In this document: piece by piece, positions 6,301 to 18,900 of the stretch
Numbering within the stretch: the first letter of the stretch is position 1
How the letters are laid out: each line of letters starts with the position of its first letter
Source of the DNA: an uncultured Gammaproteobacteria bacterium
GTDB lineage: Bacteria > Pseudomonadota > Gammaproteobacteria > CAIUAS01
Length of the DNA stretch: 18,983 nt
Assembly (NCBI GenBank): GCA_903897205.1
Contig: CAIUAS010000372.1
Location: 1-18,983 of the forward strand
Direction: 5' to 3'
The notes under the pieces: model-generated
Told to the model about the DNA's origin: nothing
What the model saw: the letters and a program-made list of their open reading frames with translations, nothing else
The model's database searches: none
Made by a program: the position numbers and the translations under genes

Positions 6301-6939
6301 AATCCAGCTGATCTCGATTTTTATCCATTACCTTATGATGAAGCGCGCGCACTGAATCAGTCAAAACCGGCCATTGCAACGAAAGCCATTTATTTAGAGA
6401 ACACCGGTGTTACAGCGCAGGGCGTGTTACCGCTGTGTAATCTTTTCCCGCACCTTACCGGCACACAGATTAGTCTATCCAGCAATACGGTAGACATGAA
6501 CCCGGTAGAAAATTGCCAAACCTCGAGCGCAACTCAATTACAGCCTTTCTGGTCACGTTTTGCCTTTTGGCGTCATAAAGCGCAGAGGAAGGATCTCCTT
6601 GGTTTTGCAGATATGACTTTGAGCGAGCATCAGCTACGCGCTTTAAATCAAAATAACGAAATCATTTTGGCAGAATCTCATTTTTCTGCGTTTAACCCGA
6701 ATAGCTTCAATCAAAACCAGCGGTCACTTTCAGCCAATAATAATGCCGATATTTCTGCCGGATTGTTATTGAGCGCCGTGCCGATTGTGAATGTGCTGAT
6801 GTTATTATTTTTGCTTTATCTCATGGCAAAAGCCATTAAACCATCCTCTACTTTTTCATTTTGGAAAAAACCGGAAAGGACAACCAAACATTCCCCAGAT
6901 GAAACAAAGGCCCTCGAAAAAAAATTGGCGTTAAATTAA
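3307..6939 (+). CDS. Large leucine-rich-repeat protein with hydrophobic segments; partner of the RHS giant
   Basis: The protein has 1210 aa. Residues about 22-140 hold degenerate LRRs (LDLSHNQIKN, VDLASNQL, FILSDNQIK). Residues 140-620 are non-LRR, largely helical, with hydrophobic stretches near 199-218, 259-276 and 439-458. Residues about 620-1055 carry a second, ribonuclease-inhibitor-like LRR array (FILSNNDFTG, IALDNINM, VNWAGNSLTDDDL, IDISNNVFT, IDVSSNLI, INLVGNNF, ISLSSN). A clear transmembrane helix lies at about 1152-1176 (LLLSAVPIVNVLMLLFLLYL), followed by a basic, charged tail. There is no N-terminal signal peptide. LRRs bind protein partners, and eukaryote-like LRR proteins are typical effectors of intracellular bacteria. 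The 42-bp gap to the giant RHS gene, without promoter or terminator, indicates one operon, so a role in anchoring, exporting or neutralising the RHS protein is possible (inference). The start at 3307 is uncertain: ATG 3316 is three codons further in, and the best Shine-Dalgarno sequence serves a minicistron just upstream. Confidence 0.88.
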   Translation: MEHMKITLADFIRYLQTENNTEIPPVIDLSGQDITDEILINLPSPSKLIPCITPILDLSHNQIKNFQSIEKILQCFDLSTLKKVDLASNQLKQTNVEADVKFIKTLVSNKQLKARFILSDNQIKITTASQFQAALTTFDNEKALGFYFGVNHPSNSIENNYEIMEITETEVASQLQAVANIVYPTFRRNLRHDLGYYAGTLWPLALLGLGLYDLIQYYLNPARRYGMAPMDLLSGLYRREWGLLSGPYDGFPNDYVRFWALPGSLMLSPLLVIGLERALQAVQFKQIENIGSILKKVVYSDGLGMIKNGMPYSAYRSALSAASIFLTLNSIQTHTQFNEWFNDIQLIAKHGSPLLALPAITALGNIAKGTYPTSIFSKATAINADEILETSSLLKGQLFANKAVMALKEITEERAGLCREAAYYQYWAANQQTPLARRGLYVMSKAVQGILLLYTTYRYGQILYQRSQQAYDFFAQQNDCENNQHKAWHYWPVTGEYACTIGGNYSFVPPQLANDPQGCLDALLAVPRSLDELLNTLIYLKHFSGYSKLNLSAWSNNLTAWEEATTQQVFHHLLTLSPQWDIVNISAPVLNPLWPSNNNLVMLGREISQVTVSLFDCTGLNFGPEQWCNFLNAWRPQPGLQGLYAGYLNFADAGMDCFAEWASNHTLALNQMSFPGNGLTDDGGQTGLSSNQTNFIDYSFNQLTGRFFTSAANWLSYSTAQTFILSNNDFTGGDYQLLGQAIAHAPNLTSIALDNINMDDEAIMALSRPWKNQVMALRDFSAANNFITGRGIYFFGLSSAGNVERVNWAGNSLTDDDLPQLQAVLELEQVCWIRIDISNNVFTELGVANFWPALSNTAARSIRVAGMNLNAQAFNPLVALLNNGTLVFDEIDVSSNLIPDQLAAELLNAACQQNVERIVIANNGLSAIFNDINDWPLHQYRCRFINLVGNNFVDADILPLIQRLKDLPALVEVNFNDCLTVGDNTARELARTLISPLPNPADLDFYPLPYDEARALNQSKPAIATKAIYLENTGVTAQGVLPLCNLFPHLTGTQISLSSNTVDMNPVENCQTSSATQLQPFWSRFAFWRHKAQRKDLLGFADMTLSEHQLRALNQNNEIILAESHFSAFNPNSFNQNQRSLSANNNADISAGLLLSAVPIVNVLMLLFLLYLMAKAIKPSSTFSFWKKPERTTKHSPDETKALEKKLALN

Positions 6940-6966
6940 TTATTGAGTGTTTTAAAATCGTATTAG

Positions 6967-6984
6967 ACAAGGAGCATGTGCATG
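6967..6984 (+). promoter_or_regulatory. Ribosome-binding site and start of the giant RHS gene
   Basis: AAGGAG (6969-6974) is followed by two in-frame ATGs, at 6976 and 6982. Spacing is 1 nt for the first and 7 nt for the second, so 6982 is the functional start. The 15 nt before it nearly duplicate the leader of the LRR gene. Confidence 0.75.
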
Positions 6985-9900
6985 AAAAAACCATTTAGTA
7001 TTATCAGCGGTGAAGGGTTAGGACTTATCAATACCACGCATCAATTGCTGGATGATCATTTAATTAAAGTCACTCCCTTTGGACAAGCGCCCATCAAAAG
7101 TTTTGCCAATATCGCCAGTGGGAATTTAGTGGTGCAAACGCCGACGGTGCATGTGGATGAATTAGGCGGGGCGCTGGAATTTTTCTGGACTTATAATAGC
7201 CAGGCGGCCGATCCGCAAAAATGGCATTTTAATTGGCAAAAGCAATTATTAAATGCGGATCCCAATAGTAATACGGTGCAACGCGTGGAAGCGGATGGAC
7301 ATATTACCACCTATCAAAAAGATCCCCAACGCAGCAATCAATATTTCTCCCAAAATAGCGGCGAAGGTACGCCTTTCATGCGCTTTGATGCGACGCAAAA
7401 CGCCTGGCGCCACTCTGATCCTAAAACGCATGTCACGGAATATTATGATCCCAATGGCCGTTTAATCAGTCGGGAAGATTTAGCCGGCCACGTCACTATA
7501 TTTAGTTATGATAACCAGGGCCGTTTAACTAAAATCAATGCGCCCTCCGGTGCGTGTTATCAATTAGAATGGAGCGTGAATGGCGCCGTGTTGTCATGCA
7601 TTGAAAATGGCACCACTACAATTCTGCGGCTCTATGGATTTGATGCCGGCCGTTTAGTCAAAGAAACGTATCCGAAGTCCAATTACAGTGTCACTTACGG
7701 TTATGCGAACACCGCCACGCAATTAAGGGCGATCACACAGACCGATAACACCACGATTAATTTTTTGTATGATGCGCCGAGCCAGCAAGGCAAAGTCAAT
7801 GTGTTGCAATACGGTGTTAATCGGAACACGCTGGATTATTCCAAATCCCCGACCGTCACGCTATTCGATAGCTTTAGAAACCCGGCCCAATTTGTGTTAA
7901 ATAATCAGCAGTTAATTCAACAGCTAAAAATACCCACGGGTTATGCAGGGGTGACCCCGGCGGATTTATTTGAGGTGACAGGCTATGCCTATCAAAATGG
8001 CGTATCGGATCCCAAAAATATCACCTTGGCCAGCATCATCCAGCCGGACGGTTCTACCCTTCATTATCAACATGATCCTATTTACAATTTAAAAACCAGC
8101 CAGCTAGGCCCCGAACAGCAACAGCAAATCTGGTGTTATCAAGCCGGCGGTGATCGGCCCTTATTAATTTCGCACAGCGCTTATCAGTTGGGCAATGCCA
8201 ATAATAACCAGGCAACGGCATTGACCACGCGTTTCGTGTATCAAACAAATTATGACGGCAAAGGCCATGCCTTGTTGCGTTATCGATTAAATCCATTGGG
8301 CAGTGTAACCGAATATCGCTTTGATCAAACGTGGAAAGGGTTAAAGTCCCGACGCGATTATCTCGCGCAATTTTTTAATTTATCTGAATATCCCAATCCA
8401 ACGGACGTACCGGCTTATCCAGCATTAGAAAAATGGCGGACGGCGACTACGAATGATCCTGCTCAGGTCAGCCTAATCGATTATATTCGCAACAACCGCG
8501 GACAGGCTTTATTTGAAACCACTTATACCGATGTGGATGCACAAGGCAATGGCATCCGAAATGACACGATGGCAAAAATTCAGCGTGGCTGGGATTTATA
8601 CGGTAATTGCCATCTGGAAATAGAGCGTCAGGATGCAGAAACAACCGCAACCACCCAGCACAGTTTTGATGATTTACAGCGGGAAATTTTGCGGATTGAT
8701 CCTTTAAAACGCACCTGGACGTGGGACTATCAGGACCAACAGCAACAGGTCATCACCGAACAGCCTAACGGTCGGCAGGATGTGCTGCCGTGGGACACGC
8801 AAGGCTTCACAACGCATCAGGTAGCCTCCGTGCTCAATGGTACGCAAACCCAAGTGCGGCGGACGCAGCAGCGGCGCGATCATAATGGCAATTGTATAAT
8901 TACTATTCCGCCGACGTTGCAAACGCAAGAAGTGAATTTACCACGTGAACATCAATTTTTTGATCGGCAAAATCGTTTGTGTTTTAAAGTCTCACGCACC
9001 GGCCGCGTGCAGGAAATACGCTACGATGTCGTTCATCGAGTGACGTTGGAAATTCACTATGAGGGCCCCATTAATATTCAGCAACTCTATTTAAGCTGGC
9101 CGCCGCTGCCGACCGATTTACCTTATGTTTCCAACCTGATAGCGCAATTGCCACAGCAGCTGGGCGCGGAAGATCAGGTTATTCTTAAATCGTATTCGCC
9201 GAGTGGAAAATTACGTTATCAAGTCGATGGCGAAAATTATTTAACCGAAATTCGTTATGATAGCTTGGATCGTCCTATCGCAAATATTATTTATAAAGTA
9301 AAAATCACCGCTGATGAAAAGCAACAATTATTCAATGGACAAACGCTGAATCGCGTGCCTGATCCGGCGCAAGACAGTATTAAACGCACGTTTTATAATT
9401 TGAACCAGAAAATTAGTGCGACGCAGGATGAAAAGGGTTATGTCACCGAATACTTTTATAACGCCGGCAAGCAAAAGATAAAAACCCGCGTTTATGACAT
9501 TAAAGCACCGATTGATTTAACGATAACTGATTTTAATCAAGTCCGGCCAAAACCTTCCTTAAAAGATGCCGATACCTATTATTGGTATGATGACAAAGAC
9601 AATGAAATTGCGAGTGTCGATGCTGAAAATTATTTAACCACGAAAAATTATTATGCGAATGGTAAATTAAAACAAACACGACGCTATGAAAATAAAGTGA
9701 CGTTAAATGGTACAGTATTACCCGTAGGCATTCCTTCAACAGAAGATCAAATAACCAATTACACCTATGACGCAGCCAAGCGTAAAATCCAAGCGGATTT
9801 ACCTTTCGGCGCTACCCAAAAAACAAATTATGATATCAGTGATAATGTAACCCTTTCCCAAACGCTGGATCGGCAAAATCCTGGTAAAATCGAACCTAAT

Positions 9901-12900
9901 TTTCAGCGCAATACCCAGGCCATTTTTGATGGCTGGAACCAGCCGATTAAACAGGCTAATGTTTTTGTTGGCCAATTATTAGTGGAAGCCGATCAGGAAC
10001 AACAGCAACTCATTTGGGATGAGCAAGCTACGCACAATCATTGTGATGAAACAGGCTTGCATTTATGGTCACGTAACCCCTTAGGCGGTTTGACGTATTT
10101 TTATTATGATTTGGAACAACGTCCGCTTTATCAAATTAATCCTGTCGGCGCCATTACCCAAAAGATTTATGACACCTTCAACAATCCGATTGCTCTCTAC
10201 GAGTTTGGTTATATCCTGCCGGAAGCTAAACGCCAATTATTAACAGGCGGTTTTATTACGGAAGATTTGCAGGCCTATTTTAATAGCCTGCGCAACCAAG
10301 GCCCGGATAAAGATCGCATTACGGTCAATCAATACGATCGGCGTAATTTAAAAAATCAAACGATGGATCCGGAAGGCTTTATTTCGAATTTTGAATATAA
10401 TGCGTTGCGCAAATGTGTTTTGGAACAATTACCGGTGGACAATAATCAATCCCTACAAACAATAGCGCATGATTATGATCCGCGCGGCTTAGAAACCAAA
10501 ACAATCAAAAGCGATGGTAGTAATACCGTTATTGTAGAACATGAATATGAAAATCCATTCGGCAAAGAAACTGCACGGATTAATGAATTGGGCGGCCGTA
10601 CTGAAAAAGAACGGGATCGGTTGGGGCGTTTAACAAAACAGACAAACCCGTTGAATATTGTAGATTTTGAAAGCAAAATCGACGCCTTCGATCGTGTAAG
10701 CGAAGAAAAAAATGCCGATGGTGATATCACCCGGCACCACTATGTTCAGGCAACGCGCAGCCATACCATTGAAACACCTGTGGCTGGTTATACCAAAACG
10801 GAAATACAGGATGTTTTTAAGCAAACGACGCAACTCCTTGATGCGAATAATAAAGCAGCCCTGTTTACGCATGCGCCGCAGGGTAAAGTCCATACTCAAA
10901 CTGATCCCTTAAGTAATGTGACGACTACGGATTTTAATTTGCTTGGCTTGCCGGAAACCATTACGCATCCCAATGGTTCTGTGGATAGCAACCTTTATAA
11001 TTTAGCAGGCCAGTTAACTGAAAAATGTGTTGATAAAAATAATTTAGCCTTAACGACCGATTATCAGCCTAACGCGTTTGGAGACCCTGTTGAAATTACG
11101 GATCCAAAAGGCGTCTTAACGAAAAATACATTTAATCGCAATGGATTAAATACACAAAGCAATATTGATCCTGCCGGTTTAAATTTGACAGTCACGCGCG
11201 CATTTAACGCACAAAAAACTCAAATTGCTGAAAATCATGGCGATAGTGCCAACCCTGCGCAATATCAAGAAACCTATCAGAAAGATGGTTTGAATCGGGA
11301 TGTGGGTAAAACAATTGCACCGGGCAGTTTAAATCTGCAAACAGCAAAAACACTGAATGACGCCGGCCAGATTGAAGTAGAAACAGATCCAAAAGGTAAT
11401 TCGACCTATCATTTTTATAATAAGCTCAAGCAGAAACGTTTCACTGTGGATCCCGAAGGCGGTGTGACGGAATGGATTTACGATGACGTTGGCACGGATC
11501 GCATTCATTGTGAACGGCACTTAACGAACGGAATTGATCTTGGCAAAGTCGATATCAATACCATTACGCTTGAGCAATTAAATAAGCTCGTGGTACGTGT
11601 TCCCTCCGATAAACAATTATGGACGTTTCGCGATCCGGCAGGGCGTGAACAATTTCATATTAATGGACAAGGGCGCGTAACAGAAATAGTGCGTGATAAC
11701 GTCAATAACCCTATTCAAACGATTATTTATTCGGTCGCCATTAATTCGCTTAACTTAGCAACGCTTGCCACGGCCGATGTCGTCACATGGGCGCAGGCGC
11801 ATCAAAACAATAATCTCAATCGCGTCTCTTATTCTATTTTTGATGAAGCGAAAAACGAACGCTATGTGATCAATTCTCGCGGTTACATTATTGAAAAGCG
11901 TTATCAAAATAAAAAACTGATTGCTGAAATTAAATACGCAACGAAATTAACCAATCCTCAGCAAGTGGCTAATTTACCAGTTGATCAAGTCGACAGTGCT
12001 ATTACCAAAGATGTCGCCGATGATCGCGAAACCTGGCATATTTTTGATACCGCAGGCCGTCCCTGGTTTACCGTCACCAAAATTGCCAAAGATAAAGCAG
12101 CCGTTTCGCGCTTTGATCATGATCAGAATACGAATTTAGAACAAACCTGTCATTTTGCAACGTCTATTGCTTGGCCAGTGGAGGATTACGCTACTTTAAG
12201 CGCGATCTGTTATTCATTAATACCAGACCCAAATCAAGATCAAATCTTGAAAAGCGAATTTGATCATGCCAACCGCGAAGTTAAAAAAACCAATGCGCTG
12301 GGTAATTCACAGCAATTTGAGTTGGATGCGGTCGGTAATCAAGAAGCTTTGATCGATGAAATTAATAATACATTTAAATTTGATTATGACGCAGCCAAAC
12401 GCAAAACCGATAAAATCTTACCGCCTTGTGATTTAACCCTCGTCACGCAAAAAAATACAAACCCAACGTGGATTTTGGAGCCAACTTTACAAAACGCGGT
12501 GCAAATTAAACAGCATAAAGAATTGGATAGGGCCGGCAACGTGACGAAGCTCATTCGTGCGCAAGGCATGCCGGAAGAACGCTCTGTAGAATTTGCCTAT
12601 AACAAATTAAATAAACATAGTTTAGTGACGGTCACCGGCGTAGCGATCGATGATCCGAATTTAAACGCCGGCTGGTTGAATCGCCCTGAAAAAAGCAACC
12701 AGACGTTGACCAAGCAAATGGTTTACGATTACCGTCAGCGTAAAATCGCAGAAAAGGGTTTTGATGATCAATGGACGTTATTTATTTACGACAGTGAAGA
12801 TCATGAAATTTTTCGCATTCTGCCGCGCAATATTATTATTGGCAAAACATACACGACCTTTGGCGAGCAATACACGGAAACAAAGTATGATTGTAAGTTA

Positions 12901-15900
12901 ACCGTGGATTTAACGCCTTTTATCCAAACCATGATTGCCACTCGCATGGCATTGCCCTTATCGGTTTTATCGGCAGAAAATGGTTTTATTCCTTCAGCGG
13001 CGGATCGCACCACCGTTTATGAACAAAATGCCGAAGGCAAGGTTATTTCAATGACCAAGCCTGCGGGGCCTTCTTTCTTATCAGACGAGATGGATGGACA
13101 ATATGGCATCGTCTCGGCCGTCGAAAAACGCGATTACAATGCGTTTAATGAAGTCATTTTTGCAGCACAGTTGGTAGATCCGCAGCAAAATAGCTATAAA
13201 CGTCAATTAACTTGGTTTGATCCGCGTGGCAAAAAAGCCGCCACCTGTGGTTTTAACAATGAAGTGGATCGTCGTTTTCGCAATACCTTCGGCAAGCGGA
13301 CCGGGTTGTTGCAATGGGCGCAGCCACCCGCGATCATGCCGGATATCACCACCACGCTGGCGCAACTGGACGCCGCCTGCAAACCTGACAGCAAAGATCG
13401 TCTCTTAGTGTTCACTTTTGATTTAAACGGCGATAAATTAACCAAAGCGTTAACCAATCAAATCCTGCAACAACTTATTTTAGCGCCGGACACCAATGTG
13501 CCCTCATTGCAAGATTTGCCTGCACAGGACATTATCGAACGTTATGGCTACGATCCGCGCCGCTTAAAAACCAGCGTCCAGCATCCGAATGGCACGGTGG
13601 AATATGATTATTACAACGCGATTAAAAAACGTATTGCCTCCACCGGCGTAACGCGCACTTCCTTAAACGGCAAACAACTCACCCCCTTAACGTATTATGG
13701 TATTAATGCGCATGGGGAAGAAGTGGCCGTCACTAAATTTGCGGCCGGTACCCAAAATGCCGGGCCCACGCCACAACCGCCGGCACCGATTGTCGTGGAT
13801 GCGGCCGTGGATCAGCAAAAACTGAAATTAAATAATAATCGCGGCTTAACGATCACGGAACAAACCGAAGAAGGCGCTATTTCCTTTAAAACCTACGATG
13901 CGGCGCGCAAAAATGCGCGGGAATATCATGCGTTGACGGAAAGCGTACCGGCTAATCAAGTACCGGCTAATACCCATATCGTCGTTCAATCAGCGGTTAC
14001 CCCGGCGCAATATCTGTATCAGGCTGTCGCAGGCGATGGTGATTGTGGTTACACTGCTTTGGGGATTACGCGCCAAGCAGCTTATCAGTTGCTCAGCAAT
14101 AATCGGGTTAAGCTGCCATTATTTTTAAAGCCCCTGATTCAAGAAGCCTTGCTGACCGAAACCTTTATCCGTTATCTGCATCAAAAAGATTTATTAAGCG
14201 TTGAGCTGGCACAAACTTTTGCGCTTTATCAATTGTTAGCCAAACAGGGCCGCAATGTTGATCCCGCGATTAATCAACTGAAGCGCTATGCGGATGTTTT
14301 AATCATTATCCAGGCGTATTTAAATTATGATATTCGCGATAAAAAAATTGATGCCGGATGGTCGCATCCTTTAGTCTTGCAAGCCTTGGCGGAGCTACAG
14401 GAAATTGAGCTTTATATTCATGAGTTAAATGACCGAGGACAATTAAAAGCGCATGCCTATTATCCGCACTTTAAACCAGCCCATGCAAAACAGCGCGCCG
14501 ATTTATTGTTTAGAAATGGCAATCATTTTGATCGGCTGGAGCTCATCACGCAAAAAGAACAATTAGCCCAGGTTAAAATAGTCAATGCGGAATTAAAGGC
14601 AACGACAACCGATTTTCTGCATTTAGATGAAAAACGCATCACGTATGATGGATCCTATAATCCGACTATTACGCGTTATCTACGCGACAGCGTGCCGATT
14701 AAAGAGCGTACCGCCTTAGCGCAATATAATAGTTTTAATCAGGTAGTGGCCGCCGGTGAGCGTGATAGTAACGACGTGGATCATTATTATCAATTTTTTA
14801 ATTACACGCCAAATGGGTTTTGCTGGAAGCACAATAAAAATAAAGGGGCTTGGTCGATTGAATTGCCTGATTTAGAAGGCAAATTAACGATTACCCTGTT
14901 GTCACTCATGGACGCAGTAGATTTAAGCAATAAACAATTAAGCGATGTGCCTGATTTATTAGATACCAATAAATATCTGTATGATCAATTATCACGCACG
15001 GAAAAATCGTACGATTTTAATAATAAAATGATTATTCAGCGAGCGCCGGAATATTCGCAAGAAGACGGCCCGGGCAATATCCCATTGAATGTGTATGTGG
15101 GCAGCGATTATCAAAGTGAATTTGGCGCGGTGAGTTTAAATTGGCTGGTCCCGAAAGAGACGAACGTCAATTACCCCACATTGGAAATTTATCCTATTGT
15201 TCATTCCACGGATCCGAATTTCCAACCGATCAGTACACCGCTCAATATCGTCACCAAAAATGGCCGTTGTGGTGTAGATGTTTCGCAATTTTCTTCTGGA
15301 ATTTATGGTTATAAAATAACGTATACGTTAAATGCCGCAAATAATTCGTTGCTTTATCAAACGACCGGGCTTGTGCAATTTGAAGGATTAAATGATACCC
15401 CTAGTCAAACGGTTGTGCCAATTGTCGAAAATAATAATCAATTACGGTTAGTTGGAAAAACCGCAGGATTAATCGCGATTAAAGTTTGGCAACATGAAGA
15501 TCATTTGATTGCTGAAATACCAGTTACATATGATTTTACCAAAAAAGCCTATTATGCGGATTTAAGCCATTTAGTGTCAGGTACTTATACCATTACGCCG
15601 ATCAGCCCGATGATTAATGATCCTGTCCCAAGTTTGCCTACCACTATTTATACCGCCACGCCGGCCGCGACGCCGCTCTCGCGTGAAATTGACGCGAGCG
15701 TACAATTAAAATGGTTAACGTCGCATTTAGAAGTCGATTGGCAAGTGACTGCCGCTTATGCCAATTGCCAGATAAAATTTGCGTGTGTCTATGTGGGCAC
15801 CGATGATCAAGACTATATTCAAGAAGCCACCCTTACGCAGGGGCAATATGGCCAGGATTATATCGATAAAAATAATCATGTGTTGCATTGCAATGTCGAA

Positions 15901-18900
15901 TTGCCCGTGCCGGTATTTACTATCACCAAAGTTGATCTGTTATTGGTATTAGACGAGCAGAACACTTTATTGCCTATCTTGGCGAATGCCTCGCCGTTGC
16001 CGCGCGCCAAATCGAATAACAATAATGACATTGTGGATTTAACGCATGCGATCCAAACAGCGGTGTTTACGCCACGTAATTTAGTGTATATCGCGCCCAT
16101 TCAAAATCCAGCGCAATACCAAAACCTATTTTTTAAAGATATGCGCGATGATATGCAAGCCCAATGGAAGCTCATGTCGATTTTAGGAACGGTCACGCCG
16201 ACAGAAGGCGCCACAACCGCGTCGGGCATCGTCATCGATGCCAGCAATTTAAGTTTTGGCAATTATCCATGGATGTTAGGCCAAAGCCCGCAAGCGCATA
16301 AACTGTTATTAGGCCAAGAAACGGCCGCGTTGCAAGGGACATTTACGATAGTGCGCGATGGTGTGGTATTTTCCAGTGACAGCTTTAATAATTCCTCCCA
16401 ATTACACCGTCCGGTACAACAATATGGTTATGATCGCTGGAAAAACCAAACGAGCCATACCAATAGTTTAAAGGCCACGACGACGCAGGAATATAATCCA
16501 TTTAATAAAGTGATAAAAGCGATTCAGCCGGAAGTCGAAGTGGTGGATGAAATGGGGAAAATAACCTGGGAAAAACCAGTGACTCTCTATGGTTATGATT
16601 TGAACCAAAATTTCATTGGTACAACAGACGCTAATCAACATACCGAAGGTTATATCAAAGATGAAGCAGGACAAACCGTTAAACATGTATTGGGTGATGG
16701 CACATTTAATGAACAGAATGAAATGGATATTTTCAGTAATATACTCATTCGCTTCGATGATCAAAACCAGCCATGGGAATCCACTTTTAATCGACGCAAT
16801 AAACGCCTTACTGAAAAAACACCTTTAAAATATATCACGGCATTTACCTATGATGAATTGGATCACCGTAACAGCCAATGTTATCCCAGCGGCGCAACGT
16901 ACCATTATAGCTTTAGCGTATTTGGAGATATCGAAGCCAGTTATTTACCACTAGGGCAAAAAACCAGTTATGTTTCAGATCGTAATTACCAATGGATATC
17001 GCAAGTGAACAGCGATAATACCCAATTAAGCTGGCTGCGGGATTATTGGGGCAAAGTTTATCATCATAAAGATTTGGGAAATGCGGATTACTTTTATAAA
17101 TATAATCCACGCGGAATTATTGATGAAGAATGGAGCGTTGGGGGGAACCATGGAGAAGGCTTATTATTCTTTTTTATTAATTCAGATGACCCCGATGCAC
17201 TTGTTCGGGTTACCCCTTATCCTCTGCCAGGCAAACATATAAAATATTTTTATCGAGGAAATTGGTTATTAGAAGTTAATGATCTTGTACTTTCTCGAAC
17301 TACAAAATATACGTTAAATTCTGAAAATCAACGAACAGACTTGATAGTTATAGATAAGGGACAGCAAATCATTCAACAGATACATTGCGAATTTGATGCA
17401 TTACAACGTGAAACAATCATTGTTAATGATACTGCAACAATGCAGATATCATATGATGCTGTAAGTAACTATCGTAGAATGTTAACCACGATAAATTTTG
17501 TTGCATCAAATTGCAGCACAATTGATGATAGCTGGTTTAAACAGGATGCTGCAAATAGAACACTCGTTTTTGCAGGGGTAATGACGGATAAAGGAATTAC
17601 GTTATTAAAACAATGGAATATATTCAAAGATTCAGGAACACGTTTTACGTATAAAGGTAATTTAAAATCCACCATTGAAAAGTACGTATATGAATTAATT
17701 AATATCCAAGAGTATATAGGCGATAGCATACAAACGCTGGAGTGGGATCAAGATTCTCGCCTTAAAAGCGCTATTACTAATGAAACCATTCCTTCCGTTG
17801 GAAATTACGTTACCGAAAGTGATCAGTATGAATGGCATCCCGACGGATGGGTATCTAGTCTTCAAAGTGCAAAATATGATGTAATGAAGAAGAGCCATAG
17901 TTCTGTAAGTGATACGCCAACCTATAATTCAAATACTTGGCAAATACAAGATCAGCAAACAAGCACAGAGGATGGTCAAGACACTTTTCAGGTATCGACT
18001 ACTTATACAATCAATACCGATAATGGCCTTATTCAACATCAGCAAACTAATGGTATAGATATTAATCATTCTAAAAATAATTATTCAGAGCAATTTGATT
18101 ATAAAAATAACCAATTTGATTCACAGAAATTATATTTAGTAAGTGGTAATTTGATAGATCAATACGGCACTGGTCCAACAATGTTTTCTAAACTTTATTA
18201 TACACCTGGTGGCCAGTATACCGGTAATTTAAAAATGCATGGTGACCGATATTTTGATGAAAATAGCTATACGTATAAGTATGCTTACTATAGCGATGGT
18301 AACTGCGTTGATCAAACCTGTGATGGAATGATTTTAAGAAATTATGGTTTAGAGGCGAATGCTGATTTTTCAGCAGTATCTGTTCAAAGCACTTATCAAT
18401 ATATTCATACAACTAATGGCCAGCTTTTAGCGCATTATTTCTATGCTAAATTAGAAACTGATGGCTACTATTGGTCAGGCATCAAAATTTTACCCAATTA
18501 TATGCCAGCGATAACGCCTGACTGGGTAGCAAGTAGTTCGCAGCGCTGTGTAGTTCAGCCAGGTGATACATTTAATAGCATAGCTACTCGTTATTATGGT
18601 GATCCTAGTTATGCAGATGTAATTGCTTATCAATCAGGCTATTTACCTAATAATGCATTGTTGCCAGGCACAATTATTAATATCCTGCTTGTACCTCCAA
18701 CTCATACTCGCTTTGGCGACTTCGCGCCTTATACCAACTTATTAAATATTTTGATGAGTAACATCATGCCTGCCTTAGTGGGTGGCATGCCGCCACCACC
18801 GCCCAAGCCAAAACGCCCACATCATCATTGGTGGCAAACGGTGATAGAGTGTATTGTGGCTGTTGTGGTAGCGATAGTCGTGCCAGAAGTAGCACCATTA

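Noticed and set aside
7249..18412. Numerous 60-98-aa open frames on both strands between 7.2 and 18.4 kb
   Set aside because: All lie inside the continuous 4000-codon frame starting at 6982 and have low-complexity, Arg/Cys/His-rich translations typical of shadow frames.
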